From: Burkholderia diffusa
GTDB lineage: Bacteria > Pseudomonadota > Gammaproteobacteria > Burkholderiales > Burkholderiaceae
NCBI RefSeq assembly: GCF_902499115.1
Contig: NZ_CABVPN010000017.1
Span: 1 to 64,000, forward strand
Reading direction: 5' to 3'
Length of the DNA stretch: 64,000 nt
Of this stretch, positions 55,136 through 64,000 are shown one piece after another. The number at the start of each line of letters is the position of its first letter. The first letter of the stretch is position 1. Under the pieces are notes generated by a model. That model was given only the letters and a program-made list of their open reading frames with translations. It was not told the origin of the DNA and did not search any database. The position numbers and the translations under genes are program-made.

Positions 55136-55507
55136 TTACGCAGCCTGTGTCCCGCACCCGGGACAGAACCGGGCGTCGGCCGCCAGCGCAGAATGGCAGC
55201 GGCTGCAGGACTTGCCGCGTTGCGCGGCACCGCACTGCGCGCAGAAACGCGCATCCGACGCATTGAGGGCGCCGCAGCCCGCGCACGCGAGCTGGCGCAG
55301 CGGCATGTTGCCGCCCGGCGCGTCGGTCGACGGCTGCCGGCCCCAGCCGTAGCCGTCGCGGCCGCGCGCATCGTGGCCGCCGTGACCGTCGCGTTGCTGC
55401 CCGCCGTGATGCCCGCCGCCACCGTGGCCGCCGCCCTGCCCGCTGCCGTGGCCACCTCCGCCGTGACCACCTCCGTGGCCGCGCAGGATCCGTTTCAGAA
55501 AGCTCAC
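55136..55507 (-). CDS. His/Gly-rich double zinc ribbon protein next to the metal P-type ATPase
   Basis: A 123-residue protein. Residues 10-50 are extremely rich in His and Gly (HGGGHGGGGHGSGQGGGHGG). The C-terminus holds two zinc ribbons, with Cys75/78/89/92 (C-x2-C ... C-x2-C) and Cys101/104/115/118. The gene starts 10 bp after the stop of the zinc/cadmium ATPase, so it is co-expressed with it. The two metal-binding parts suggest a periplasm-free, cytosolic zinc buffer or chaperone that hands metal to the pump. No close family name is recognised. There is no signal peptide. Confidence 0.8.
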   Translation of the reverse strand: MSFLKRILRGHGGGHGGGGHGSGQGGGHGGGGHHGGQQRDGHGGHDARGRDGYGWGRQPSTDAPGGNMPLRQLACAGCGALNASDARFCAQCGAAQRGKSCSRCHSALAADARFCPGCGTQAA

Positions 55508-55517
55508 AGCCCGCTCC

Positions 55518-58085
<2,568 letters not shown>

Positions 58086-58115
58086 GACAACCTCCTCTAT
58101 GGCTTGACGGTGTAG

Positions 58116-58146
58116 AGTTAACACCCTGAAGCCACTACAAGGTCAA
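58116..58146 (-). promoter_or_regulatory. MerR-type promoter/operator of the metal ATPase
   Basis: On the minus strand -35 TTGACC (58141-58146) and -10 TTAACT (58116-58121) are separated by an over-long 19-bp spacer. The spacer holds the imperfect dyad ACCTTG...CAGGGT (58123-58143). Long spacers with ACCTnTAGnnnCTACAGGGT-like dyads are typical of ZntR/CadR/PbrR targets. It lies between the ATPase (58085) and the regulator gene (58167). Confidence 0.83.
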
Positions 58147-58166
58147 CCCTTACAACGGAGAAAGCC

Positions 58167-58598
58167 ATGAAGATCGGCGAACTGGCCAAGGCGGCCCGCT
58201 GCACGCCCGAAACGATCCGCTTCTACGAGAAGGAAGGGCTGATGCCGGACGCCGAGCGCACCGATGCGAACTACCGCAACTACACCGACGTGCACGTCGA
58301 GCGGCTGCGCTTCATACGCAACTGCCGCGCGCTCGACATGGCGCACGACGAAATCCGCGCGCTGTTGCAGCTCACCGACACGCCGGCCGACCCGTGCGAT
58401 TCGGTCAACGCGCTGCTCGACGAGCACATCGGCCACGTCGACGCGCGCCTCGCCGAACTGACGCATCTGCGCGACCAGCTCACCGAATTGCGCCGCCAGT
58501 GCGTCGGCGAACATTCGGTCGAGGACTGCGGAATCGTCCACGGTCTCACGACGATGGAAACCGTCGCGCCAGCCGCGAAGCGCTCACACCTCGGCTGA
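58167..58598 (+). CDS. MerR-family heavy-metal-responsive regulator (CadR/PbrR type)
   Basis: A 143-residue activator. The N-terminal winged HTH is MKIGELAKAARCTPETIRFY and EKEGLMPDAERTDANYRNY. The dimerisation helix (about 82-112) follows. Metal-binding cysteines are Cys77 (DPCDSV), Cys112 and Cys121 (QCVGEHSVEDC), the arrangement of the Cd/Pb/Zn-sensing CadR/PbrR group rather than CueR. It bends the long-spacer promoter upstream of the ATPase to start transcription when metal binds. Divergent to the ATPase over an 81-bp gap. Confidence 0.93.
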   Translation: MKIGELAKAARCTPETIRFYEKEGLMPDAERTDANYRNYTDVHVERLRFIRNCRALDMAHDEIRALLQLTDTPADPCDSVNALLDEHIGHVDARLAELTHLRDQLTELRRQCVGEHSVEDCGIVHGLTTMETVAPAAKRSHLG

Positions 58599-58618
58599 AA
58601 CGCTTGTGGAATATGATA

Positions 58619-58651
58619 GTCTAGTCGATACTAGTTATATTCTTACTAGAC
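58619..58651. promoter_or_regulatory. Putative operator of the PadR regulator (repeated CTAGT half-sites)
   Basis: An AT-rich island (58608-58664) in GC-rich DNA just upstream of the padR-like ATG. It has GTCTAGT (58619-58625), ACTAG (58630-58634) and ACTAGAC (58645-58651). The first pairs with the second across a 4-bp gap (CTAGT-CGAT-ACTAG) and with the third across 19 bp. TATATT lies between. This suggests autoregulation through a dyad. Confidence 0.6.
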
Positions 58652-58666
58652 ATAATCGAACTATTC

Positions 58667-59239
58667 ATGGCAACAAGCCGCCCGTCTCCGCTTGCGCTCG
58701 CGGTCCTCGCGACGCTCACCGAAACGCCGATGCATCCGTACGGAATGCTCCAGCAGTTGAAGGCGCGCGGCTATGACGAAGTCGTCAACGTGCGACAGCG
58801 CACGAGCCTCTACCAGACGATCGACCGGCTGGTGCGCGACGGGCTGATCGCCGTGCACGACACCGAGCGCGACGGCGCGTTTCCCGAACGCACGCTGTAC
58901 ACGCTGACCGAAGCCGGGCATACGGCCGGGCAGGCGTGGCTGCATGCGCTGCTCGCGGAGCCCGCGCGCGAGTTTCCGGCATTCGGCGCCGGTCTCGCAT
59001 TCCTGCCGCTGCTCGACGCCGACGATGCGCGCCAGCAACTCGAGCGCCGCATCGCCGCGCTCGAGGCCGAACGCGAACGTCTCGAGTCGCTGCGCAACGC
59101 CGCGCAGAACGACCAGGTGCCGCGCCTGTTCCTGTTGCAGAACGAACATGCGCTCGTGCTGCTCAACGCGGAACTCGACTGGGCGCGCAGCGTCGTCGAA
59201 CACCTGAGGATCGGCGCACTGCGCTGGGTCGACGGCTGA
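58667..59239 (+). CDS. PadR-family transcriptional regulator
   Basis: A 190-residue regulator. The N-terminal winged HTH is LALAVLATLTETPMHPYGML, then QQLKARGYDEVVNVRQRTSL, with DRLVRDGLIAVHDTERDGA and TLTEAGHTAGQAWLHALLAE. The C-terminal half is a long dimerisation coiled coil (LERRIAALEAERERLESLRN) followed by a helical tail. The likely operator lies just upstream. PadR proteins usually repress a nearby efflux or detoxification gene. Here the next gene (59265) converges with it, and no obvious partner lies immediately upstream, so the target is unknown. Confidence 0.88.
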   Translation: MATSRPSPLALAVLATLTETPMHPYGMLQQLKARGYDEVVNVRQRTSLYQTIDRLVRDGLIAVHDTERDGAFPERTLYTLTEAGHTAGQAWLHALLAEPAREFPAFGAGLAFLPLLDADDARQQLERRIAALEAERERLESLRNAAQNDQVPRLFLLQNEHALVLLNAELDWARSVVEHLRIGALRWVDG

Positions 59240-59264
59240 CGCGCCCGCCATCGGCGCGTGCCGA

Positions 59265-60695
59265 TCAAAGCACCTTGCCGGGATTGAGCACGCCGGCGGG
59301 ATCGAGCGCGGCCTTCAGGCGCCGCATCAAGCCGATTTCCGCTTCGCTGCGCGTGTGCGCGAGATAGGCGCGCTTGAGCATCCCGATGCCGTGCTCCGCC
59401 GACACCGAGCCGCCCATGTCCCGAACGACCGCGTACACACAGCGATCGATCGCATCGGCGTCCGCGTCGCGCATGCCGGTGAGCGATACGCCGATATGCA
59501 CGTTGCCGTCGCCGACGTGGCCGAAGAACAGGCAAACGATGCCGGGCCAGACCGCACGCAACGCCGCCTCGCAGCGCGAGGCGAACAGGCCGAGCTCCCC
59601 CGTCGGCAGGCTCACGTCGAAGTTCACCAGATGCGGCAGCGCATCGATCGCGAGGCCTTCGCGCAACGTCCACAGGTCGCGCGCCTGCCGCTCGGATGTC
59701 GCGAGCGCCGCATCGTCGACGAGCCCCGCGTCGATCGCATCCGCCAGGCCGGTTTCCAGCGCCTGGCGCGCATCGCCGCCCGGCGCGCTCGTCGCGCACT
59801 CGATCAGCACCGCGAAGCCGCCGTCGCCTGCGAACGGCGCGACGACGCCGGGCGTGTGGCCCGCGACGTGGTCGTAGAAGGCCGGCCACATCGCTTCGAA
59901 ACTGACGATCTCGGGCAGTGCGCGCAGGCGGTTCCACAACCCGACGACGGCGTCGTAGCCATGCACGCGGCAGAGCGCGGTGGCCGGCGCGGCGAGCTTC
60001 GGATGCAGCCGCAGCACGGCGCGCGTGATGATGCCGAGCGTGCCTTCGCTGCCGATGAACAGCTGCTTCAGGTCGTAGCCCGCGTTGTTCTTCAGCATCC
60101 GGTTCATCGACGACACGATGGTGCCGTCGGCGAGCACGGCCTCGAGCCCGAGCACCTGCTCGCGCATCATTCCATAGCGGATCGCGCGCGTGCCGCCCGC
60201 GTTGGTCGCGAGCATGCCGCCGATCTGGCACGAACCGCGTGCGCCGAGGTCGACGCCGAACGTGAAGCCCGCCGCGTCCGCGGCTTCCTGCACCGTCTGC
60301 AGCGGCGTCCCGGCGCGCACCGTCATCGTGGCCGCCGCCGCGTCGATTGCCTCGACACCCGCGAAACGCTCCATCGACAGCACGATCTCGCCGCCCAGCG
60401 CGACCGCGCCGCGGGCGAGCCCGGTGAGACCGCCCTGCGGCACGACCGGCTGCCCGAGCCGCGTGCACAGCGCGAGCGTGCGCGACACGTCGTCGACGCT
60501 GCGCGGCCGCACCAGCGCGCGCGGCCGCACACCGGCCGGCTCGTTGTACGCGGTGAAGTAGCGCGGATCGATCCCGGCCGCCCGCGTGACCAGCGAGTCG
60601 CCCAGGCCGGCGACGAGCGCCGCCTCGAGCGCGTCGTCCGCCTGCACCGTCGCACCGTGGCCGCCTGTCTCCGCGCCCGTATCCAGGCTCTGCAT
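59265..60695 (-). CDS. FAD-binding 2-hydroxyacid oxidase/dehydrogenase (GlcD/D-lactate dehydrogenase type)
   Basis: A 476-residue flavoprotein of the vanillyl-alcohol-oxidase fold. The FAD pyrophosphate region is VVPQGGLTGLARGAVALGGE, followed by DLGARGSCQIGGMLATNAGG. The active-site and C-terminal half carries LFFGHVGDGNVHIGVSL, SVSAEHGIGMLKRAY and LDPAGVLNPGKVL. These are hallmarks of D-2-hydroxyacid dehydrogenases (D-lactate, glycolate or 2-hydroxyglutarate). It lies 12 bp downstream of the amino-acid-binding protein gene, so they are co-transcribed. The substrate is unknown. No FeS partner is adjacent. Confidence 0.88.
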   Translation of the reverse strand: MQSLDTGAETGGHGATVQADDALEAALVAGLGDSLVTRAAGIDPRYFTAYNEPAGVRPRALVRPRSVDDVSRTLALCTRLGQPVVPQGGLTGLARGAVALGGEIVLSMERFAGVEAIDAAAATMTVRAGTPLQTVQEAADAAGFTFGVDLGARGSCQIGGMLATNAGGTRAIRYGMMREQVLGLEAVLADGTIVSSMNRMLKNNAGYDLKQLFIGSEGTLGIITRAVLRLHPKLAAPATALCRVHGYDAVVGLWNRLRALPEIVSFEAMWPAFYDHVAGHTPGVVAPFAGDGGFAVLIECATSAPGGDARQALETGLADAIDAGLVDDAALATSERQARDLWTLREGLAIDALPHLVNFDVSLPTGELGLFASRCEAALRAVWPGIVCLFFGHVGDGNVHIGVSLTGMRDADADAIDRCVYAVVRDMGGSVSAEHGIGMLKRAYLAHTRSEAEIGLMRRLKAALDPAGVLNPGKVL

Positions 60696-60707
60696 CGTAT
60701 GCGTCCG

Positions 60708-61496
60708 TTATTTGGTGGAGATGTCGATATCGCCGAAGTATTTCTGGCCGAGCGACTTCACCGTGCCGTCCGCCTTCAGCTTGTCGATCGCGGAATCGAG
60801 TTTCGCCTTCAGCGCGTCGTCGCCCTTGCGCAGGCCGAACGCGATCCCGCTGCCGAGAATCCGGTCGTCGCGCACCGGCTGGCCGACGAACGCGAAACCG
60901 TTGCCGTCCGGGCGCGACAGGAAACCGCGCTGACCGGCCGGCGCGAGCACCAGTGTCGCGTCGAGACGGCCCGCCACGAGATCCGCATACACCTGGTTCT
61001 GATCCTGGTACGCGACGATCGACACGCCGGCCGGCTCCCAGTGCGCCTTCGCGTAGGTTTCCTGGATCGATGCCTGCAACACGCCGACGCGCTTGCCCTT
61101 CAGCGATTCCGGCGTCGGCAGCAGGCCGCTGCCGGTGCGCGCGATCAGCTGCGTCGGCACACGGTAGATGATCGTCGTGAAGTCGATCGCCTGGCGCCGC
61201 TGCTCGGTCGCGTTCATCGCCGAATTGATCGCGTCGAACTTGCGGCCCTTCAGCGCGGGAATCAGCCCGTCGAACGACGTCTCGACCCACTTGCACGACA
61301 GCTTCGCGGTCTGGCAGACGGCGTTGCCGACGTCGATGTCGAAGCCCTGCAGGTCGCCGTTCGGCGCCTTCGACTCGAACGGCGGATATTGCGCCTCGAG
61401 GCCGAAACGCAGCGTTTGCCCGTCGGCGAGCGCCGCGCCGGAACCGAGCGCGCACGCGAGTGCGAACGCGAGCTTGAGTGTGTGTGCATGCTTCAT
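60708..61496 (-). CDS. Periplasmic amino-acid-binding protein of an ABC transporter (HisJ/ArgT-like)
   Basis: A 262-residue exported solute-binding protein. The signal peptide MKHAHTLKLAFALACALGSG ends near AALA, before DGQTLRFGLEAQYPPFESKA. The type II binding fold includes GDLQGFDIDVGNAVCQ, then IPALKGRKFDAINSAMNATE and KGKRVGVLQASIQETYAKAH. It is nearest to the lysine/arginine/ornithine and histidine binders. AGGAG precedes the ATG. No permease or ATPase gene is adjacent, so it must share a transporter encoded elsewhere or act alone. Upstream is an aminotransferase (115 bp), downstream the FAD oxidase. Confidence 0.9.
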   Translation of the reverse strand: MKHAHTLKLAFALACALGSGAALADGQTLRFGLEAQYPPFESKAPNGDLQGFDIDVGNAVCQTAKLSCKWVETSFDGLIPALKGRKFDAINSAMNATEQRRQAIDFTTIIYRVPTQLIARTGSGLLPTPESLKGKRVGVLQASIQETYAKAHWEPAGVSIVAYQDQNQVYADLVAGRLDATLVLAPAGQRGFLSRPDGNGFAFVGQPVRDDRILGSGIAFGLRKGDDALKAKLDSAIDKLKADGTVKSLGQKYFGDIDISTK

Positions 61497-61611
61497 CGTG
61501 ATCTCCTGGCTTGTCGGCCGGCGCCGTGCGTTCGCACGTGCTCCGGTTCCGTCGGTGGCTTTCCGTGCGACGTACACGTCGCCTGCTTGGGGTGCGGGCC
61601 GCGCCCGCGAT

Positions 61612-62766
61612 TTACAGCGACCGCAACCGCCGCGCGCCTTCGATCAGCGTCGCGTCGTCTTTCGAGAAACTGAGCCGGATCACGCCGGCGTCGGTGCCGT
61701 CGGTATAGAACGCCGACAGCGGAATCGTCGCGACGCGCGCATCGCGGATCAGGCGCAGCACGAAGTCGCTGTCGCGTTCGTCCGAGAAGTGCCGGAACCG
61801 CGCGAGCATGAAGAACGAGCCTTCGCTCGGCAGCAGCTCGAAGCGCGAACCGGCCAGCTCGCGCGCGAGCAGGTCGCGCTTGGCCTGGTAGAACGCCGAC
61901 AGGCCGAGATAGCTTTCCGGCCGCGCGAGGATCTCCGCGAACGCGACCTGCATCGGCGTATCGGCCGAGAACACCATGAATTGGTGCACCTTGCGGATCT
62001 CGTCCATCAGTTCGGCCGGCGCGACGCAATGGCCGACCCGCCAGCCCGTCACGTGGAACGACTTGCCGAACGACGACACGATCACGCTGCGCTCGGCGAG
62101 CTCACGGTGACGCGCGACGCTCTGATGTTGCGCGCCGTCGAACACCACGTGCTCGTAGACCTCGTCCGACAGGACCACGATGTCGGTATTGCGCGTGAGT
62201 TGCGCGAGCCGTTCGAGATCGTCGGCGGAGAACACCGTCGCGGTCGGGTTGTGCGGCGTGTTGACGATGATCATTCGCGTGCGCGGCGTGATCGCCGCGG
62301 CCACTTCGTCCCAGTTCACGCGGAAATGCTCGGGCGACAGCTTGATCGCGACCGGCGTCGCGCCCTGCAACCGCACGATCGGCGCATAACTGTCGAACGA
62401 CGGCTCGAAATAGATCACTTCGTCGCCCGGATGTACGAGCGCGCTGATCGCCGCGTAGAGCCCTTCGCTCGCGCTCGCGATCACCGTGATCTCCGTGCCC
62501 GGGTCGTAGCGCGTGCCGTACAGCACCTCCGTCTTCTCCGCGAGGCGTTCGCGCAGCGACACGACGCCGGCCATCGGCGCGTACTGGTTGTGGCCGTCGC
62601 GCATCGCGCGCGCGACGCTCTCGACGAGCGCCGGATCGGGCGCGAAATTCGGCGCGCCCTGCGACAGGTTCAGCGCATCGTGCTGCGCGGCGAGCTGGCC
62701 GATCACCGTGAAGATCGTCGTCCCGACGTCCGGCAGTTTCGATCGGGGCGTGGTGGCGCTTCGCAT
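61612..62766 (-). CDS. PLP-dependent aminotransferase (methionine aminotransferase YbdL-like)
   Basis: A 384-residue fold-type I aminotransferase. It has NLSQGAPNFAPDPALVESVA (the pocket opening) and the PLP ring segment IIVNTPHNPTATVFSADDLE. The cofactor lysine is in VIVSSFGKSFHVTGWRVGHC (about residue 230), with the carboxylate Arg in GVIRLSFSKDD. The SFGKxxHVTGW signature is typical of E. coli YbdL, a methionine/histidine 2-oxoacid aminotransferase. GGAGGAG precedes the ATG at 62766. It leads the three-gene unit with the binding protein and FAD oxidase. Confidence 0.88.
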   Translation of the reverse strand: MRSATTPRSKLPDVGTTIFTVIGQLAAQHDALNLSQGAPNFAPDPALVESVARAMRDGHNQYAPMAGVVSLRERLAEKTEVLYGTRYDPGTEITVIASASEGLYAAISALVHPGDEVIYFEPSFDSYAPIVRLQGATPVAIKLSPEHFRVNWDEVAAAITPRTRMIIVNTPHNPTATVFSADDLERLAQLTRNTDIVVLSDEVYEHVVFDGAQHQSVARHRELAERSVIVSSFGKSFHVTGWRVGHCVAPAELMDEIRKVHQFMVFSADTPMQVAFAEILARPESYLGLSAFYQAKRDLLARELAGSRFELLPSEGSFFMLARFRHFSDERDSDFVLRLIRDARVATIPLSAFYTDGTDAGVIRLSFSKDDATLIEGARRLRSL

Positions 62767-63033
62767 GACTCCTCCTTCAATTGTCCTTCGCGCCGGCCCG
62801 CGCGACGCACGCGGCCCGGTTCGTGACGCATGATTTAGCCCGAGCCAATAAGGGCGGACAACCGAAAGTTCGTCATGGCGGCCATGCATTTTTCTCATGA
62901 CCGGCTATGCGCAATGCTCAATGCCAAGGCCATGTGCCCGGCAATGCATGCGCATCAGGCATCTCCTCCCACGGCCTGCCCACACTCACGACGGGCTTGC
63001 GCTGGCCGCCCGAATGCACGGCCACGCCGCGCA
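62767..63033. other. Non-coding gap between the TetR regulator and aminotransferase genes
   Basis: 267 bp without a supported gene. It is AT-richer near 62830-62940 than its neighbours and should contain the promoter of the aminotransferase operon. No T-run terminator for the TetR gene was recognised. Confidence 0.5.
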
Positions 63034-63702
63034 TCACGCGCCCGCGGCGGCCAGATAGGCGCCCAGGACGGCCTGCAACTCGCCCCGCAACGCGGCGAAG
63101 TCCAGCGCCGGCCCGAGCGTGAGCAGCGCCTGCGACACGCCGCCGTAGCAGACCGCATGCGCCATTCGCGCGACCCCGTCGAGCCTCGCTGCCGGCAGCG
63201 GATCGCTGCACTGCGCAAGCGCGTCGCGCCACAGCGCGACATACGCGTCGTAATGGCGGCGGTATGCGGACAGCGGCGACACCTGCCGCTCCAGCGCGAA
63301 GAACGCACTCCACGGCGCGGCGTCGGCGGCGATCGCATCGACCTGCAGGTCGACGAGCACGGCCGCGAGCTCGGCGCGCGGCACGCCGCGCAGCCCGTGC
63401 GCCGCTTCGCGCAGCCGGTCGGCCAGCGCCAGCACGCGCCGGTGGATGCACAGCGCGGCGAGGCTCTGCTTGTCGCCGAAGTATTCGTAGAAGGTGCCGA
63501 CGCTCACGCCCGCGACGGCCGCGATCTCGCGGATCGTCGCCTTCGCGTAGCCGCGCTCGAGCAAAAGCTGAACGAAGGCCTGCTGGAGCGCCTCGGACGT
63601 GGCCTGCGCGCGCGACTGGCGCGGCCGGCGGCGCAACGCGGGCGCGGGTTGCGCCGCCGACTGGCCGGGCGGCGCCGGAACCTGAACATGTCGCGGCGGC
63701 AT
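63034..63702 (-). CDS. TetR-family transcriptional regulator
   Basis: A 222-residue regulator. After an Arg/Pro/Ala-rich leader comes the HTH: LQQAFVQLLLERGYAKATIR, then EIAAVAGVSVGTFYEYFGDK (about residues 40-80), typical TetR. The C-terminal effector domain is all helical (ALERQVSPLSAYRRHYDAYV). I placed the start at 63702 (MPPRHVQV), which gives a normal length; an earlier in-frame ATG at 63801 is open but would overlap the divergent acyl-CoA dehydrogenase gene. It probably controls that divergent gene, 73 bp away. Confidence 0.86.
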   Translation of the reverse strand: MPPRHVQVPAPPGQSAAQPAPALRRRPRQSRAQATSEALQQAFVQLLLERGYAKATIREIAAVAGVSVGTFYEYFGDKQSLAALCIHRRVLALADRLREAAHGLRGVPRAELAAVLVDLQVDAIAADAAPWSAFFALERQVSPLSAYRRHYDAYVALWRDALAQCSDPLPAARLDGVARMAHAVCYGGVSQALLTLGPALDFAALRGELQAVLGAYLAAAGA

Positions 63703-63775
63703 ATTTGCTACTCTGAAATTCAGCGGAAACGCGTTTGACCGGCAGACCGCGAAGCACGAGACCGGAGACAGCCCG

Positions 63776-64000
63776 ATGACCGAATCGACCCATGCCATCA
63801 CGAACCAGTTCGACGAACTGGTCGACTATAACCTCTTCGCCACCGACGTCGCGCTGCGCGAGGCACTCGCCCGCGCGGGCGCCGGCTGGGCCGTGCCGCA
63901 GCTCGACGCGTACGGCGCGCGGCTCGGCAGCGCCGACACCGCGCGGCTCGCCGACGAAGCAAACCGCCACCCGCCGGAACTGAACGCGTTCGACCGGCGC
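63776..64000 (+). CDS. AidB-like acyl-CoA dehydrogenase family protein (start only, runs off the right edge)
   Basis: The first 75 residues of a protein resembling AidB / isovaleryl-CoA-dehydrogenase-like enzymes. The segments ITNQFDELVDYNLFATDVAL, then REALARAGAGWAVPQLDAYG and ADEANRHPPELNAFDRR match the N-terminal region of that group, in which the motif VDYNLF-type precedes the flavin domain. CGGAGA lies before the ATG. AidB responds to alkylation damage, a theme shared with the tag gene at 9625, though they are far apart. Only the N-terminus is visible, so the subfamily is provisional. Confidence 0.75.
   Translation, partial: MTESTHAITNQFDELVDYNLFATDVALREALARAGAGWAVPQLDAYGARLGSADTARLADEANRHPPELNAFDRR

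Overview
The window is high-GC proteobacterial DNA with very dense coding. Gene content and order point to chromosome 1 of a Burkholderia, most likely the Burkholderia cepacia complex: flhDC-motAB-cheY-cheA, then a glycosyltransferase, an H-NS-like protein and aqpZ, then rpsU and fliC-fliD-fliT, and further on a riboswitch-controlled gcvTHP operon. The species cannot be fixed from the sequence alone. No phage, insertion sequence, CRISPR array, integrase or rRNA operon was seen. There is one tRNA gene.

Layout. 1-4338 (minus): flagellar master regulator flhDC and the class-3 genes motA, motB, cheY and the start of cheA, with a sigma-28 promoter before motA. 5005-10778: a family 4 glycosyltransferase, an H-NS family protein, aquaporin Z, a HAD phosphatase, a BadF/BcrA-type sugar kinase, DNA-3-methyladenine glycosylase I and ribosomal protein S21. 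11201-14192: sigma-28 promoter, short flagellin fliC, cap protein fliD, chaperone fliT, terminator. 14269-21202 (minus): three consecutive TPR/SPINDLY-type O-GlcNAc-transferase-like genes facing fliCDT, probable flagellin glycosyltransferases; two of them share an almost identical 630-bp 5' segment. 21730-21805: tRNA-Arg(CCG). 22058-25135: di-haem cytochrome c and Rep helicase. 25528-30457: a TPR glycosyltransferase, an FkbM methyltransferase, an SGNH hydrolase, a Gfo/Idh/MocA oxidoreductase and a small lipoprotein.

30588-38258: tandem glycine riboswitch, gcvT, gcvH, gcvP, an alginate-lyase-like gene and sdaA. Together these can take glycine to one-carbon units and, with serine hydroxymethyltransferase, through serine to pyruvate. 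38397-41191: a ThDP-dependent enzyme translationally coupled to a GT9-like glycosyltransferase. 41252-52240: an ethanolamine-use locus (eat permease, eutB, eutC, an acetaldehyde dehydrogenase behind a sigma-54 promoter, an AraC regulator) interleaved with an MFS exporter, a LysR regulator and two small flavin-reductase-like proteins.

52482-58598: a mechanosensitive-channel-like membrane protein, an AraC-GyrI regulator that seems to lack the linker helix of its DNA-binding domain, and a heavy-metal efflux module (Zn/Cd/Pb P-type ATPase with a His-rich N-terminus, a His/Gly-rich double-zinc-ribbon protein, and a divergent MerR regulator with its operator). 58667-64000: a PadR regulator with an AT-rich operator, an aminotransferase / amino-acid-binding protein / FAD 2-hydroxyacid oxidase operon, a TetR regulator, and the start of an AidB-like acyl-CoA dehydrogenase.
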